Below, one piece after another: positions 1 to 9,062 of a stretch of DNA of 64,000 nt. The notes below the pieces were generated by a model. That model worked only from the letters and a program-made list of their open reading frames with translations, ran no database searches and was not told the DNA's origin. The translations under genes and the position numbers were made by a program. This DNA is from CAYRDK01 sp043819345. Its GTDB lineage: Bacteria > Omnitrophota > Gorgyraeia > Velamenicoccales > Velamenicoccaceae. Positions within the stretch are counted from its first letter, which is position 1; each line of letters opens with the position of its first letter. The stretch spans positions 1 through 64,000 of the forward strand of contig JBDREX010000053.1 of the NCBI GenBank assembly GCA_043819345.1, given 5' to 3'.

Positions 1-98
1 AACTCAAAGAAAACAAAATCTTGATACAGCTCGCATGTTACGCTACACTGCCTGGAAAGCAAACCGCATGACCTTGCTTCCAGCAGCTCAAGAAGTAG

Positions 99-404
99 TT
101 ATGCAAGCGGTTTGAGGTCAAACTCGCAAAAAAATTCCGCATACCAAACGCCTATGGCCCCATTTTCGTTTCAGCTGTTTTAGGCATCGCTTATGCCATT
201 TTAGCTGAATCATCTTTAAGTTTTTTAGGCCTTGGGATTCAACCCCCAACGCCTTCCTGGGGCAATATTCTGTCTGATGCCAAATCAACACTAGGAATCG
301 CCTGGTGGTTGAGCCTTTTTCCTGGGATAGCCATTCTTACGGCGATTTTGGGATTTAATTTCTTAGGAGAAGGCCTCAAAAGATACTTTGGTGAAGAAAA
401 ATGA
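99..404 (+). CDS. Peptide ABC transporter permease (DppC/OppC type), 3' part only
   Basis: From about base 120 to the TGA at 402-404 the frame encodes the C-terminal third of a DppC/OppC inner-membrane permease. Visible are IPNAYGPIFV (end of the cytoplasmic loop that contacts the ATPase), SSLSFLGLGIQPP, PSWGNIL and a last hydrophobic helix. The frame is closed upstream by TAG at 96-98, and the first 95 bases give no convincing permease sequence in this frame. Another frame reads TARMLR up to a TGA at 113-115. The gene is therefore frameshifted, rearranged, or damaged by an assembly error at the window edge. Its stop overlaps the start of the ATPase gene, so it belongs to the same transporter operon. 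Confidence 0.7.
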   Translation, partial: LCKRFEVKLAKKFRIPNAYGPIFVSAVLGIAYAILAESSLSFLGLGIQPPTPSWGNILSDAKSTLGIAWWLSLFPGIAILTAILGFNFLGEGLKRYFGEEK

Positions 405-1366
405 ATTATATCCTGGACATACAAAACCTCAATAACTGTTTTATAGGAAAAAATCAAAGAACAGTCGTATCTCACCAGATAAATCTGCAATTACAAAGAC
501 GGGAGATTCTTGGCATAATCGGAGAGAGCGGCTGTGGAAAAACAATGACAGCGCTATCCTTAACCGGACTCATTCCCGGCAACGTAAAATCCACCTGCGA
601 CAAATATACCCTTGATGACAAAACTATTAACCTATCTGACCAAAAACAGCTTAAAAAAATAAGAGCCAAAAAAATTGCCTATATTTTTCAGGAACCGGTT
701 TCTTATTTAAACCCTGTCTTGACCATAGGAGATCAAATTACAGAAACCATCTACTTTAATATAGAAAGAGATATAGAAAAGGCCAAAAAAAGAGCTCTAA
801 AACTTTTAAGAGCTGTTGGCCTAAATGGCAAAATATCATATTATCATCGATATGCGCATCAACTAAGCACAGGCATGAATCAGCGTGCCATGATCGCCCT
901 TGCTATCGCAGCCAATCCAAAAGTATTAATCGCTGACGAGCCCACATCCGCCTTGGATTCTACCATTAAACACACTATTATTGACCTCGTCAAAGAACTT
1001 GTTGAAGAATTCAACTTATCAATCATATGGATTACACATGACATTTCTTTGATGAAAAATTTTGCCGATCGCATTATCGTAATGTATGCTGGGCGCATTA
1101 TTGAGGAAGCACAAGGTTCCGTGATTTTTGATCATCCCGCTCATCCATATACAAAAGCCCTGATAAGTTGCCTGCCGGAATTTCAAACACCAAGAAAGAT
1201 CTCTTATCTGGCAGGTGAACCACCAAACTTAGCTTTTTTACCATGCGGTTGTAAATTCAGCACACGTTGCCCTTATGCAATGAAAAAATGTTTTCAAGAA
1301 GAACCTGATTTTACAATTATCAACCCAAAACAGAAAACTAAATGTTACTTACTGTCAAAAAATTAA
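401..1366 (+). CDS. dppD: Peptide ABC transporter ATP-binding protein, DppD/OppD type
   Basis: ATPase of a dipeptide/oligopeptide importer, acting on the cytoplasmic face with the permeases and the DppF-type partner that follows. At 321 aa it has the family length. Walker A is GESGCGKT at residues 41-48 and Walker B is VLIADEPTSALD near residue 180. The C-terminal oligopeptide-transporter extension carries the cysteine cluster CGCKFSTRCPYAMKKC, which in DppD relatives can hold an iron-sulfur cluster. The ABC signature reads LSTGMNQR rather than LSGGxxQR. The ATG overlaps the permease stop, and the 3' end overlaps the next gene by 25 bases. The substrate (peptide, nickel or other) cannot be told from sequence. 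Confidence 0.88.
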   Translation: MNYILDIQNLNNCFIGKNQRTVVSHQINLQLQRREILGIIGESGCGKTMTALSLTGLIPGNVKSTCDKYTLDDKTINLSDQKQLKKIRAKKIAYIFQEPVSYLNPVLTIGDQITETIYFNIERDIEKAKKRALKLLRAVGLNGKISYYHRYAHQLSTGMNQRAMIALAIAANPKVLIADEPTSALDSTIKHTIIDLVKELVEEFNLSIIWITHDISLMKNFADRIIVMYAGRIIEEAQGSVIFDHPAHPYTKALISCLPEFQTPRKISYLAGEPPNLAFLPCGCKFSTRCPYAMKKCFQEEPDFTIINPKQKTKCYLLSKN

Positions 1367-2265
1367 CGAAAATTTTTTTTATCGAACATGGCTTATTTGC
1401 AGAAAAATCTAAAAGAATTGAAGCCATTAGCGATATTTCTTTTCAAGTCAACGAAGGGGAGGTTTTTGGTATAATTGGAGAGAGCGGTTGCGGAAAAACA
1501 ACTCTAGCGCGCATCATTGGCCGTATCATTGCGCCATCCCAGGGATCATTAGCATATAGCCCTGTTATCAAACAGCCTTCAAAAGACATTCAATTAATTT
1601 TTCAAAATCCACAGGAAGCGCTTAATCCAAAAATGACCATCGGTGAATCACTTGTAGAGCCGCTGCGATGTAATAATATCAAAGACAACTCTGAAAAGAT
1701 TATCTCTGAAAATCTGAAAATACTTGGTTTTTCCGATGGCATCACTAATCGCTTTCCACATCAATTCAGCACAGGCCAAAAACAAAAAATTGTTATCGCC
1801 AGAGCACTTATGCTAAAACCAAAATTATTGATCTGCGACGAACCAACGGCTTCCTTGGATCTATGCATGCAAGCACACATCTTAAGGCTGCTATTGGAAC
1901 TCAAAAAGAGACTGAGCCTGACATTACTGTTTATTTCTCATGACCTAAATGTTATAAAAATTATTTCTGATAGAATCATGGTCATGTATTCTGGTATAAT
2001 AGTTGAAATTGGCCCTGCAAAAATGATTTATGAAAATCCTTTGCATCCTTATTCACGGCTCCTGTTGGGCCACAGCAGTGATCTTCCTCAAGATATATTG
2101 TCAGAGGATAATAATAATCCGTGCTGCAGGTTTTTTGAGCGATGTCCTGACAAAAAACAGGAATGCGCACATAGACCCATACATTTGGTTCAAATACATA
2201 AGGGACACTGGGTTGCGTGTTCAAAAGTAACACAACGCATACATGAAGAAAGCGGCTATGATTGA
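1342..2265 (+). CDS. dppF: Peptide ABC transporter ATP-binding protein, DppF/OppF type
   Basis: Second ATPase subunit of the peptide importer; the DppD and DppF types normally work as a heterodimer. Walker A GESGCGKT lies near residues 47-54 and Walker B LLICDEPTASLD near residue 165. The end of the protein has the family's oligopeptide-transporter tail with cysteines (CCRFFERCPDKKQEC). The signature is FSTGQKQK, with Thr where Gly is usual, the same change as in the upstream partner. Its start lies inside the end of dppD and its end overlaps the following membrane-protein gene by 23 bases, so translation is probably coupled. Confidence 0.87.
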   Translation: MLLTVKKLTKIFFIEHGLFAEKSKRIEAISDISFQVNEGEVFGIIGESGCGKTTLARIIGRIIAPSQGSLAYSPVIKQPSKDIQLIFQNPQEALNPKMTIGESLVEPLRCNNIKDNSEKIISENLKILGFSDGITNRFPHQFSTGQKQKIVIARALMLKPKLLICDEPTASLDLCMQAHILRLLLELKKRLSLTLLFISHDLNVIKIISDRIMVMYSGIIVEIGPAKMIYENPLHPYSRLLLGHSSDLPQDILSEDNNNPCCRFFERCPDKKQECAHRPIHLVQIHKGHWVACSKVTQRIHEESGYD

Positions 2266-4519
2266 TTTCTCTTTCGTAAACCAAAAAACTGAATCCATCC
2301 TCAACAAACTTCTCATCGTTTTCTTTTTTTCTCTATTGAGCATCTATTGTTCCAGAGAAATCTGCGATTTGGACATCTGGCTACATTTAAAAACGGGTGA
2401 GCTGATTATTAAAAATAGGGCTATACCGCTATTTGACATCTATTCCTTTACGCTAGGTCAAAAAGCATGGATAAACCATGAATGGCTTTTTCAGGTTATT
2501 GCGTACAAGTTTTATGCTGCCAACGGTGCCGATGGCCTCATCTTCATGCAAAATTTAATAGTCTTTTGCACATTCTTGACATTGTTTTTCATTGGTTTTA
2601 ATAAAAAAAATCATGTGTTTGTTTTTGTCGTGTTATATTTAACGCTTTTAACATGTGCCTACCGTTTTACAATCAGGCCAGACATCTTTAGCCTGCTCTT
2701 TTTAGCGCTCTATCTGGCAATCTTGAAAAACTTTCTAGAAAAAAAGGAAAATTACGGAAATAAACACTCGGCCTTCAGCAAGGGTTTTGATGCGATATGG
2801 TTGTTGCCACTTTTGCAAACCGCCTGGACAAATATGCATGGATTCTCATTTACAGGCCCATTAATCGTTTTAATTTATCTTCTGGGAGAGCTCATCAAAA
2901 GAACGCCTATACTGCCCGTTGCCTGGCAGCATACCCGGCGCCTCAACGACTCTGAGCTCAAAAAATTATTTATCGTACTGGCACTAACCATTGTCGTCTC
3001 CATAATAAATCCTCATGGCATAACAGGGGCGCTTTACCCATTTTCCGTTCTTGGCCAGATTTCCAGTGAAGGCAAAGTTATTTTTAACTACATCCAGGAA
3101 CTGGCAAGACCAATAACTCTAAAATCACTTCTCAACACAAATTTTTTCTTTTTCTATAAAGTTTATATCCTCATATCTCTTTTTAGTTTTAGAATCAATC
3201 GCAAACACCTGGATATATCAGATTTCATTCTCTGGCTCGCTTTTCTTTTCTTCTCCATAATAGCCGTAAGAAATGTCGCTTATTTTGCTATCGTGGCCGC
3301 TTATTGTATTTTCAGCAATATCCACTTGGCTTTTGAGAATAAAAGTAATCCTCTTTTGCATAAGCTGCCAAAGAAAATCAAAATTCTTGGCTATTATGCG
3401 AGCATAGCAATCTTATTTTATTTTCCTGCAAAGGGAGCGAGTCAATATTTAGAATCCGCTAACTACAATTTTCATACTTATGAACTAAAATCCGCCATGT
3501 GGGGCATATCTGAACTGCGCTTTCCACAAAAAGCCGTTGATTTTCTGCTAGAACATGATTTTCCAAAAAATATTCTTAATGATTTTAATTCTGGATCTTA
3601 TTTGATAGGCCGCTGCGCTCCCAAAAGGCAAGTTTTTATAGATGGACGAACAGAACTTTACGGGCCGGTATTTTTTAAAAATTATGTTGCCCTTTGTGAA
3701 GGAAAAAAGGACGTGCTTGAAAAAACATTGGCCGAATACAACATTCAGGGCGTTTTTTTAACAAATGGAGATAATAGATTACATGCCGCTCTTTTGACGT
3801 ATTTTTTCAAAAATCCTGAATGGGTTGCTGTCTATTTTGATGAAAATGCAACAATTTTTCTCAAAAGAACAAAAGAAAACAGCATCCTCATTAAAGAATA
3901 TCAGATAGACCTAAAGAATAGGAAAGCGAAAGACCCTGATTTTCTAGAGCTGGGAATTGCGTTTCGGTATCCCTGGCCTTATGTTGAAAGAGCTCGTATT
4001 CTCAATATTCTCAATTGCCACGAAGCAGCCGCTCAGGAAGCGGCCATTGCCCTGCGAATTATGCCCAACAACGCTAAAGCCCTGGGATATATGTCTGACT
4101 ATTATTTTGAACAAGATGACTACAAAAAGGCTTATGAATATACCAGAAACGCACTGGTGTATAACCCTAAAGACCTGATCCTAAGAACAAAACTTGCCCT
4201 TATTTATCACAAGCTAAAAGATGACGACAAAGCTTTTAAAGTTATCAATGCTATCAATAAGAATTCACCCGAGTTCGCTTATGGTTATTTCATCAAAGCC
4301 CGGATAGTTGCAAAATCAGACAAACAGCAAGCCATTCAGTTGCTTCATAAAGCAACTGAATTAGCACCGAAAGTATCTGAATACCACATGCTTCTGGCAA
4401 ATTTATTAGAAGAAGAAGGAGAAATCAGCGAGGCTCAAACAGAATATCTAAAAGCCCTGGAATTCGATAGCGCGGAGAAGAAAATTACTAATAAACTGAA
4501 GAATCTATCAAAAAAATAA
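2243..4519 (+). CDS. Large membrane protein with C-terminal TPR repeats
   Basis: Unnamed 758-residue protein. The N-terminal 400 or so residues hold about ten hydrophobic helices separated by short loops, resembling multi-spanning membrane proteins of polysaccharide or glycosyl-transfer type. A soluble part follows with FNSGSYLIGR and FIDGRTELYG near residues 447-475, a block often found after such membrane domains in uncharacterised bacterial proteins. From about residue 575 to the end there are roughly five TPR units (for example AIALRIMPNNAKALGYMSDY and ALEFDSA), suggesting protein-protein contact outside the membrane. The start overlaps dppF. I infer an envelope role, but no substrate or reaction can be assigned. 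Confidence 0.7.
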   Translation: MKKAAMIDFSFVNQKTESILNKLLIVFFFSLLSIYCSREICDLDIWLHLKTGELIIKNRAIPLFDIYSFTLGQKAWINHEWLFQVIAYKFYAANGADGLIFMQNLIVFCTFLTLFFIGFNKKNHVFVFVVLYLTLLTCAYRFTIRPDIFSLLFLALYLAILKNFLEKKENYGNKHSAFSKGFDAIWLLPLLQTAWTNMHGFSFTGPLIVLIYLLGELIKRTPILPVAWQHTRRLNDSELKKLFIVLALTIVVSIINPHGITGALYPFSVLGQISSEGKVIFNYIQELARPITLKSLLNTNFFFFYKVYILISLFSFRINRKHLDISDFILWLAFLFFSIIAVRNVAYFAIVAAYCIFSNIHLAFENKSNPLLHKLPKKIKILGYYASIAILFYFPAKGASQYLESANYNFHTYELKSAMWGISELRFPQKAVDFLLEHDFPKNILNDFNSGSYLIGRCAPKRQVFIDGRTELYGPVFFKNYVALCEGKKDVLEKTLAEYNIQGVFLTNGDNRLHAALLTYFFKNPEWVAVYFDENATIFLKRTKENSILIKEYQIDLKNRKAKDPDFLELGIAFRYPWPYVERARILNILNCHEAAAQEAAIALRIMPNNAKALGYMSDYYFEQDDYKKAYEYTRNALVYNPKDLILRTKLALIYHKLKDDDKAFKVINAINKNSPEFAYGYFIKARIVAKSDKQQAIQLLHKATELAPKVSEYHMLLANLLEEEGEISEAQTEYLKALEFDSAEKKITNKLKNLSKK

Positions 4520-4546
4520 AAAAAACCTTTGAAGCCGTGTTTTTTC

Positions 4547-4574
4547 TTGTTTTTAAATAGAATTTCTGTATAAT
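4547..4574 (+). promoter_or_regulatory. Sigma-70 type promoter before marC
   Basis: TTGTTT at 4547-4552 and a perfect TATAAT at 4569-4574, separated by 16 bases. The downstream ATG is at 4583, so the transcript would start only one or a few bases before the start codon. No ribosome binding site is visible. This fits a leaderless or near-leaderless mRNA. Confidence 0.5.
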
Positions 4575-4582
4575 ATTTATCT

Positions 4583-5206
4583 ATGTATTCAGACATTTTA
4601 AAATCATTTTTTATTTCTTTCGTGCCTCTATTTCTAGCGGTTGATATTGTAGGGACTGTTCCTATCTACTTGGGGCTAACAGAATCCCTGGCTCTCAAAG
4701 AAAAGAAAAAGATCTTAGGAGACTCGATTCTTCTGGCAGGTGCTTTCGCCATTATTTTCGCTCTTTTAGGAAAACTTGTCTTTACAAGCCTTGGCATTAC
4801 CATCAATGATTTCAAAATTGCTGGAGGAATCCTGCTTGTTATTTTGTCCGTCTATCTATTGATGCCTGGAAAATCACGAGAATTTCTAACCATGTCCATG
4901 TATGAAGATATCGGGGTGTTTCCTTTAGCTACACCGCTCATTACAGGGCCTGCCGTTTTAGCAACAACCATGATGCTCTTAGATAGCTGCGGATTAATAC
5001 CAACATTGATTTCGCTTATGCTCAACATGGGTATCGCTTGGCTCGTTTTGAGATACTCCGACTTACTCAATAAGGTCATCGGTGGATCCGGCATAAAAGC
5101 TCTATCGAAAATCAGTTATATCTTTCTTGCCGCGATAGGCATCATGATCTTACGGCAAGGCATTACAGGAGTCGTTTGCATTCTTCATAACCCTTTAACC
5201 ACTTAA
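4583..5206 (+). CDS. MarC-family integral membrane protein
   Basis: 207 residues with six hydrophobic segments and the family features LFLAVDIVGTVPIYLGLT near the N-terminus and PLATPLITGPAVLATTMM around residues 113-130. MarC/UPF0056 proteins sit in the inner membrane; the role once proposed in multiple antibiotic resistance has not held up and the function is unknown. The gene has its own promoter just upstream and is followed 13 bases later by an acetyltransferase gene, probably in the same transcript. Confidence 0.85.
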   Translation: MYSDILKSFFISFVPLFLAVDIVGTVPIYLGLTESLALKEKKKILGDSILLAGAFAIIFALLGKLVFTSLGITINDFKIAGGILLVILSVYLLMPGKSREFLTMSMYEDIGVFPLATPLITGPAVLATTMMLLDSCGLIPTLISLMLNMGIAWLVLRYSDLLNKVIGGSGIKALSKISYIFLAAIGIMILRQGITGVVCILHNPLTT

Positions 5207-5219
5207 TAATTAATTAAAA

Positions 5220-5684
5220 ATGACAATAAGAAAAGCAACGATAAAAGATGCACAAAGCATTCACAGGCTAATTAATTTTTTCGCTGGCAAAAATCTGATG
5301 ATGCCACGATCCCTTAACGAAATATACGAAAATATCAGAGATTTCTGGGTAGCTTTTGACAAGAACGGTGTTTTGGCAGGATGTGCTGCGCTTCATATAG
5401 TTGGCTGGGAAGGGTTAGCTGAAATTAAATCGCTAGCCGTTGAAAAAAAATTTCAGAAAAAAACAGTCGGAAGCGCGCTAGTCAACACATGTTTAACTGA
5501 AGCAAGTTACTTAAAAATTAGTAATGTTTTCGTCTTAACGTACCAGCCTGTTTTTTTTAGAAAATTAGGTTTTAAAACAATTTCAAAGAATAAATTGCCT
5601 CATAAAATATGGGTGGAATGCTGCAATTGCCCCAAGTTTCCAAACTGCACAGAAACTGCCCTCATTAAAAAAGTTGAAAAATAG
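5220..5684 (+). CDS. GNAT acetyltransferase, N-acetylglutamate synthase-like
   Basis: 154 residues of GNAT fold. It begins MTIRKATIKDAQSIHRLI, has the acetyl-CoA binding stretch IKSLAVEKKFQKKTVGSAL, and ends with the cysteine-rich IWVECCNCPKFPNC block typical of short ArgA-like N-acetylglutamate synthases. Such enzymes make N-acetylglutamate from glutamate and acetyl-CoA, the first step of arginine synthesis. The usual Q/R-x-x-G-x-G/A pyrophosphate loop reads KFQKKTVGSA here, so Lys replaces a glycine. No other arginine genes are nearby, so the assignment rests on similarity alone. Confidence 0.72.
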   Translation: MTIRKATIKDAQSIHRLINFFAGKNLMMPRSLNEIYENIRDFWVAFDKNGVLAGCAALHIVGWEGLAEIKSLAVEKKFQKKTVGSALVNTCLTEASYLKISNVFVLTYQPVFFRKLGFKTISKNKLPHKIWVECCNCPKFPNCTETALIKKVEK

Positions 5685-5758
5685 ATTAACCAAAACAATA
5701 ATCAAAAACAACTGGTACTAAATACATAGTTACCGGCGCTTTTAAGAAGGAGAGAAAG

Positions 5759-6916
5759 ATGGATTATTTATTAAATGAACAGCAAGTGATGATTCGAGAT
5801 CTATGCCGACAAATCGCACAAGAAAAAATCGCGCCCATAGCCGCTGAATTAGATAAAACTGAAAAATTCCCTTGGGATATTATGAAAATATTGGCCCAAT
5901 CTGATCTTTTTGGTGTCTACATCGATGCTGAATATGGTGGTTTAGGGGGAGGGGTTTTGGAATTATGCGTTGCGACTGAAGAATTGTCTAAAGGCTGCGG
6001 TGGAATTGCTGTTTGTTATGCTGCGTCTGCCTTAGGAACTTATCCCATTATTCTATTCGGTAACGAAGAACAAAAAAAGAAATATCTTCCTGATTTGGCA
6101 AGCGGCAAAAAATTAGCTGCTTTTGCTGTAACAGAACCGGCAGCCGGCTCTGATGCGAGCGCCATCCAAACAACAGCCAAGAAAAAAGGCGATCATTACA
6201 TATTAAATGGGACAAAGCATTTCATAACTAATGGAGGAGATGCTGAAACCTATGTCGTTATTGCCATGACAGACAAAAGCAAAGGGGCTAGAGGCGCTTC
6301 CGCCTTTATTGTTGAAAAAGGCACAAAAGGTTTCACATTTGGCAAAAAAGAAGATAAATTAGGCATTCGTGCTTCTTCCACAAGAGAGCTTATATTCACA
6401 GATTGCGAAGTCCCAAAAGAAAACCTCCTGGCAAAAGAAGGCATGGGTTTTATTGTGACAATGAAAACTTTTGATAAATCCAGGCCAGGTGTTGCGGCTC
6501 AAGCCGTAGGTATTGCCGCTGGAGCCCTGGAAGCTGCTATAAAATATTCAAAGGAAAGAGTGCAATTCGGAAAACCTATTTCAAGCTTTCAGGGTCTACA
6601 GTTTATGTTAGCTGACATGGCCACAGAAACTGAAGCCGCCCGCGCCCTTGTTTATTCTGTTGCCAGAATGATAGATTCTGGCTGCAAAAATGTCGCAAAG
6701 GTTTCTGCTATGGCAAAACTATTCGCATCGGATGTGGCCATGAAAGTTACGACAGATGCCGTCCAGGTTTTTGGCGGATATGGATATATGAAAGAATATC
6801 CAGCTGAAAAATATATGCGAGATGCTAAAATCACACAAATCTATGAAGGGACCAATCAAATTCAACGTAGCATTATCGCCCTTCAGCTCATTAAGGAGAT
6901 TTCAAAGAAATCGTAA
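5759..6916 (+). CDS. Acyl-CoA dehydrogenase
   Basis: 385-residue FAD enzyme of the short-chain acyl-CoA/butyryl-CoA dehydrogenase family. It catalyses alpha,beta-oxidation of acyl-CoA, or in bifurcating complexes enoyl-CoA reduction. FAD/substrate signatures AFAVTEPAAGSDASAI (about residues 120-135) and KHFITNGGDAETYVV are visible, with VQVFGGYGYMKEYP before the catalytic base, Glu363 in IYEGTNQIQRS. A strong AAGGAG ribosome site precedes the ATG. It is followed after 24 bases by etfB and then a ferredoxin-fused etfA, the same order as the caffeyl-CoA reductase operon carCDE. The acyl substrate is unknown. Confidence 0.92.
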   Translation: MDYLLNEQQVMIRDLCRQIAQEKIAPIAAELDKTEKFPWDIMKILAQSDLFGVYIDAEYGGLGGGVLELCVATEELSKGCGGIAVCYAASALGTYPIILFGNEEQKKKYLPDLASGKKLAAFAVTEPAAGSDASAIQTTAKKKGDHYILNGTKHFITNGGDAETYVVIAMTDKSKGARGASAFIVEKGTKGFTFGKKEDKLGIRASSTRELIFTDCEVPKENLLAKEGMGFIVTMKTFDKSRPGVAAQAVGIAAGALEAAIKYSKERVQFGKPISSFQGLQFMLADMATETEAARALVYSVARMIDSGCKNVAKVSAMAKLFASDVAMKVTTDAVQVFGGYGYMKEYPAEKYMRDAKITQIYEGTNQIQRSIIALQLIKEISKKS

Positions 6917-6940
6917 AGTTACAACAAATAAGGAAAATCC

Positions 6941-7747
6941 ATGGAAAGCGCACTAAACAAAGAAATGCATATCATCGCTTGCATTAAACAGGTTCCTGAC
7001 ACTGCCGATGTAAAGATTAATCCCGAAACGAATACTCTCGTCCGTGAAGGCGTCGCCTCTATCATTAATCCGTTTGATATGTATGCTATAGAAGAAGCAC
7101 TCCGTCTTAAAGAAAAACTGGGAGGAAAAACAAGCGTCGTTACTATGGGCCCACCCCAAGCCGATGCTGCCTTACGGGAAGCCATATCTTTGGGCATCGA
7201 TGATGCCTATCTGGTCAGCGATAGGAGCTTTGCGGGATCTGACACACTGGCAACAAGTTATACGCTGGCACAGGCTATTAGAAAAATTGGCGATTTTTCA
7301 ATTATCCTGTGTGGAAAACAAGCCTCAGACGGAGACACAGCTCAAGTAGGGCCTGGCATCGCGACGCACCTGAATATTCCTCAAGTGACATATGTTAAAA
7401 AAATAGATGCTGCCAATAAGGAATGCCTCAAGGTTGAACGTATGACAGAAGAAGGCTATGAAATCCTTGAAACTCCCTTGCCATGCCTTTTAACCGTCGT
7501 TAAAGAGATCAATGAACCAAGACTGCCTTCGCTAAAAGGAAAAATGCGCGCAAAATCTGCAAAAATTATTGTTCTAAAAGCATCCGAACTCGATGTAGAA
7601 GATAGCAGGCTTGGCCTCAATGGATCTCCAACACAAGTCGTTAAAATTTTCTCTCCTGAGCGTAAAACACAGGCCCAGATTTTTAACGCGAGCGCAGAAG
7701 ATTCTGTTGAAAAACTACTAAAAATTTTTGAAAACAACGCATGTTAA
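6941..7747 (+). CDS. etfB: Electron transfer flavoprotein beta subunit
   Basis: 268 residues. Start at 6941 is chosen because AAGGA sits six bases upstream; a start at 6965 would give the more usual MHIIACIKQVPDTA beginning but lacks a ribosome site. Family features are CIKQVPDTADVKINP, NPFDMYAIEEALRLKE and the nucleotide-binding CGKQASDGDTAQVGPGIA. In ordinary ETFs this subunit binds AMP; in bifurcating ETFs it binds a second FAD and NADH. The partner alpha subunit follows directly, and the acyl-CoA dehydrogenase they serve lies upstream. Confidence 0.93.
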   Translation: MESALNKEMHIIACIKQVPDTADVKINPETNTLVREGVASIINPFDMYAIEEALRLKEKLGGKTSVVTMGPPQADAALREAISLGIDDAYLVSDRSFAGSDTLATSYTLAQAIRKIGDFSIILCGKQASDGDTAQVGPGIATHLNIPQVTYVKKIDAANKECLKVERMTEEGYEILETPLPCLLTVVKEINEPRLPSLKGKMRAKSAKIIVLKASELDVEDSRLGLNGSPTQVVKIFSPERKTQAQIFNASAEDSVEKLLKIFENNAC

Positions 7748-7765
7748 AATAAAAAAAGAGGAGTT

Positions 7766-8968
7766 ATGTCGCTCAGAATTATTACAGAAAAATGTGTCGG
7801 CTGTACATTATGCATCAAAGTCTGTCCTTTTGGCGCCTTATCCATGGCAAACAAAAAAGCACATGTCAATATTGACCTGTGTACACTTTGTGGCGCTTGT
7901 ATAGAGGCTTGCAAATTTCAGGCTTTATCCATTGACAGACAGACCGGCGTAGAAATAGATAAAGAGACAAAAGGAATTTGGATTTTTTGTGAACAAAAAA
8001 AAGGTGCTATACAGTCTATTTCTTATGAACTATTGGGGAAGGGACGTCAACTTGCTGACCAACTTAAAACAGAACTTTGTGCTGTTTTACTTGGACACTC
8101 TGTAGAAGATAAGAGCCAGGAACTCATTAGCCGCGGGGCTGATACAGTTTATGTCGTAGATCACCCCGCCCTAAAACATTACCTGGATGATCCTTACTCT
8201 CAAATCTTGATCAATCTGATTAAAAAACACAAACCTGAAATAGTCTTATGCGGCGCTACTTCAATAGGGAGGTCTTTAATTTCCCGTGTTGCTGTCAAGC
8301 TTCACACAGGCTTAACAGCTGATTGCACAGAACTCAAAATTGATGAAGATAAAAAAATCCTGCTTCAAACAAGACCAGCTTTTGGTGGAAATATTATGGC
8401 AACCATTATTACACCAAATCATCGGCCTCAAATGGCAACCGTGCGCCACAAAGTCATGAAAGAAGCAGCCATATCACCTCTACGGAAAGGAAGAGTTGTT
8501 AAAGAAACTTTTCCTGAAAAAGACTTCACATCAAGAACTAAAATCCTTGACATTATAGAAGAAGTGAGTTCAACTATTAATATAGCTGAGGCAGATATTA
8601 TTGTTTCAGGGGGCCGAGGCATGAAGACAGCTGAAAACTTTAAAATGCTTGAAGAGCTCGCCTGTGTACTTAATGCGGCCGTGGGGGCCTCACGTGCTGC
8701 CATAGATAACGGGTGGATGCCATATTCACATCAAGTTGGCCAAACAGGAAAAACAGTTTGTCCGAAAATATATATCGCCTGCGGCATCTCTGGCCAAATA
8801 CAACACCTTGTCGGTATGCAATCCGCGGAGATCATCATTGCGATTAATAATGATCCTTTTGCGCCAATTTTTCAAGTCGCCACGTACGGCATTGTCGGAG
8901 ACTTATTTGAAATCGTGCCACTTTTAACAAAGAGATTGAAAGAGAAAGCCCAAACGCCACTAAGTTAA
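7766..8968 (+). CDS. etfA: Electron transfer flavoprotein alpha subunit with N-terminal 2[4Fe-4S] ferredoxin domain
   Basis: 400 residues, about 70-80 longer than a simple EtfA because of an N-terminal ferredoxin module. It has two complete cysteine sets, at C10-C13-C16-C20 and C39-C42-C45-C49. The ETF alpha part follows from about residue 75, with the FAD-binding C-terminal motifs SRAAIDNGWMP, QVGQTGKTV, ACGISGQIQH and INNDPFAPIFQ. CarE of the caffeyl-CoA reductase-Etf complex has the same layout, and there the complex bifurcates electrons from NADH to an enoyl-CoA and ferredoxin. A bifurcating role here is inferred from the fusion and gene order, not proved by sequence. Confidence 0.92.
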   Translation: MSLRIITEKCVGCTLCIKVCPFGALSMANKKAHVNIDLCTLCGACIEACKFQALSIDRQTGVEIDKETKGIWIFCEQKKGAIQSISYELLGKGRQLADQLKTELCAVLLGHSVEDKSQELISRGADTVYVVDHPALKHYLDDPYSQILINLIKKHKPEIVLCGATSIGRSLISRVAVKLHTGLTADCTELKIDEDKKILLQTRPAFGGNIMATIITPNHRPQMATVRHKVMKEAAISPLRKGRVVKETFPEKDFTSRTKILDIIEEVSSTINIAEADIIVSGGRGMKTAENFKMLEELACVLNAAVGASRAAIDNGWMPYSHQVGQTGKTVCPKIYIACGISGQIQHLVGMQSAEIIIAINNDPFAPIFQVATYGIVGDLFEIVPLLTKRLKEKAQTPLS

Positions 8969-9062
8969 ATTGCAAGGTTTGATTAAAACACAGAACAAGC
9001 GGCCTGTCTGCTTATATTCAATAACAAGACAGTAGCTAGGCCACAACGAATGATAAAAGCCC

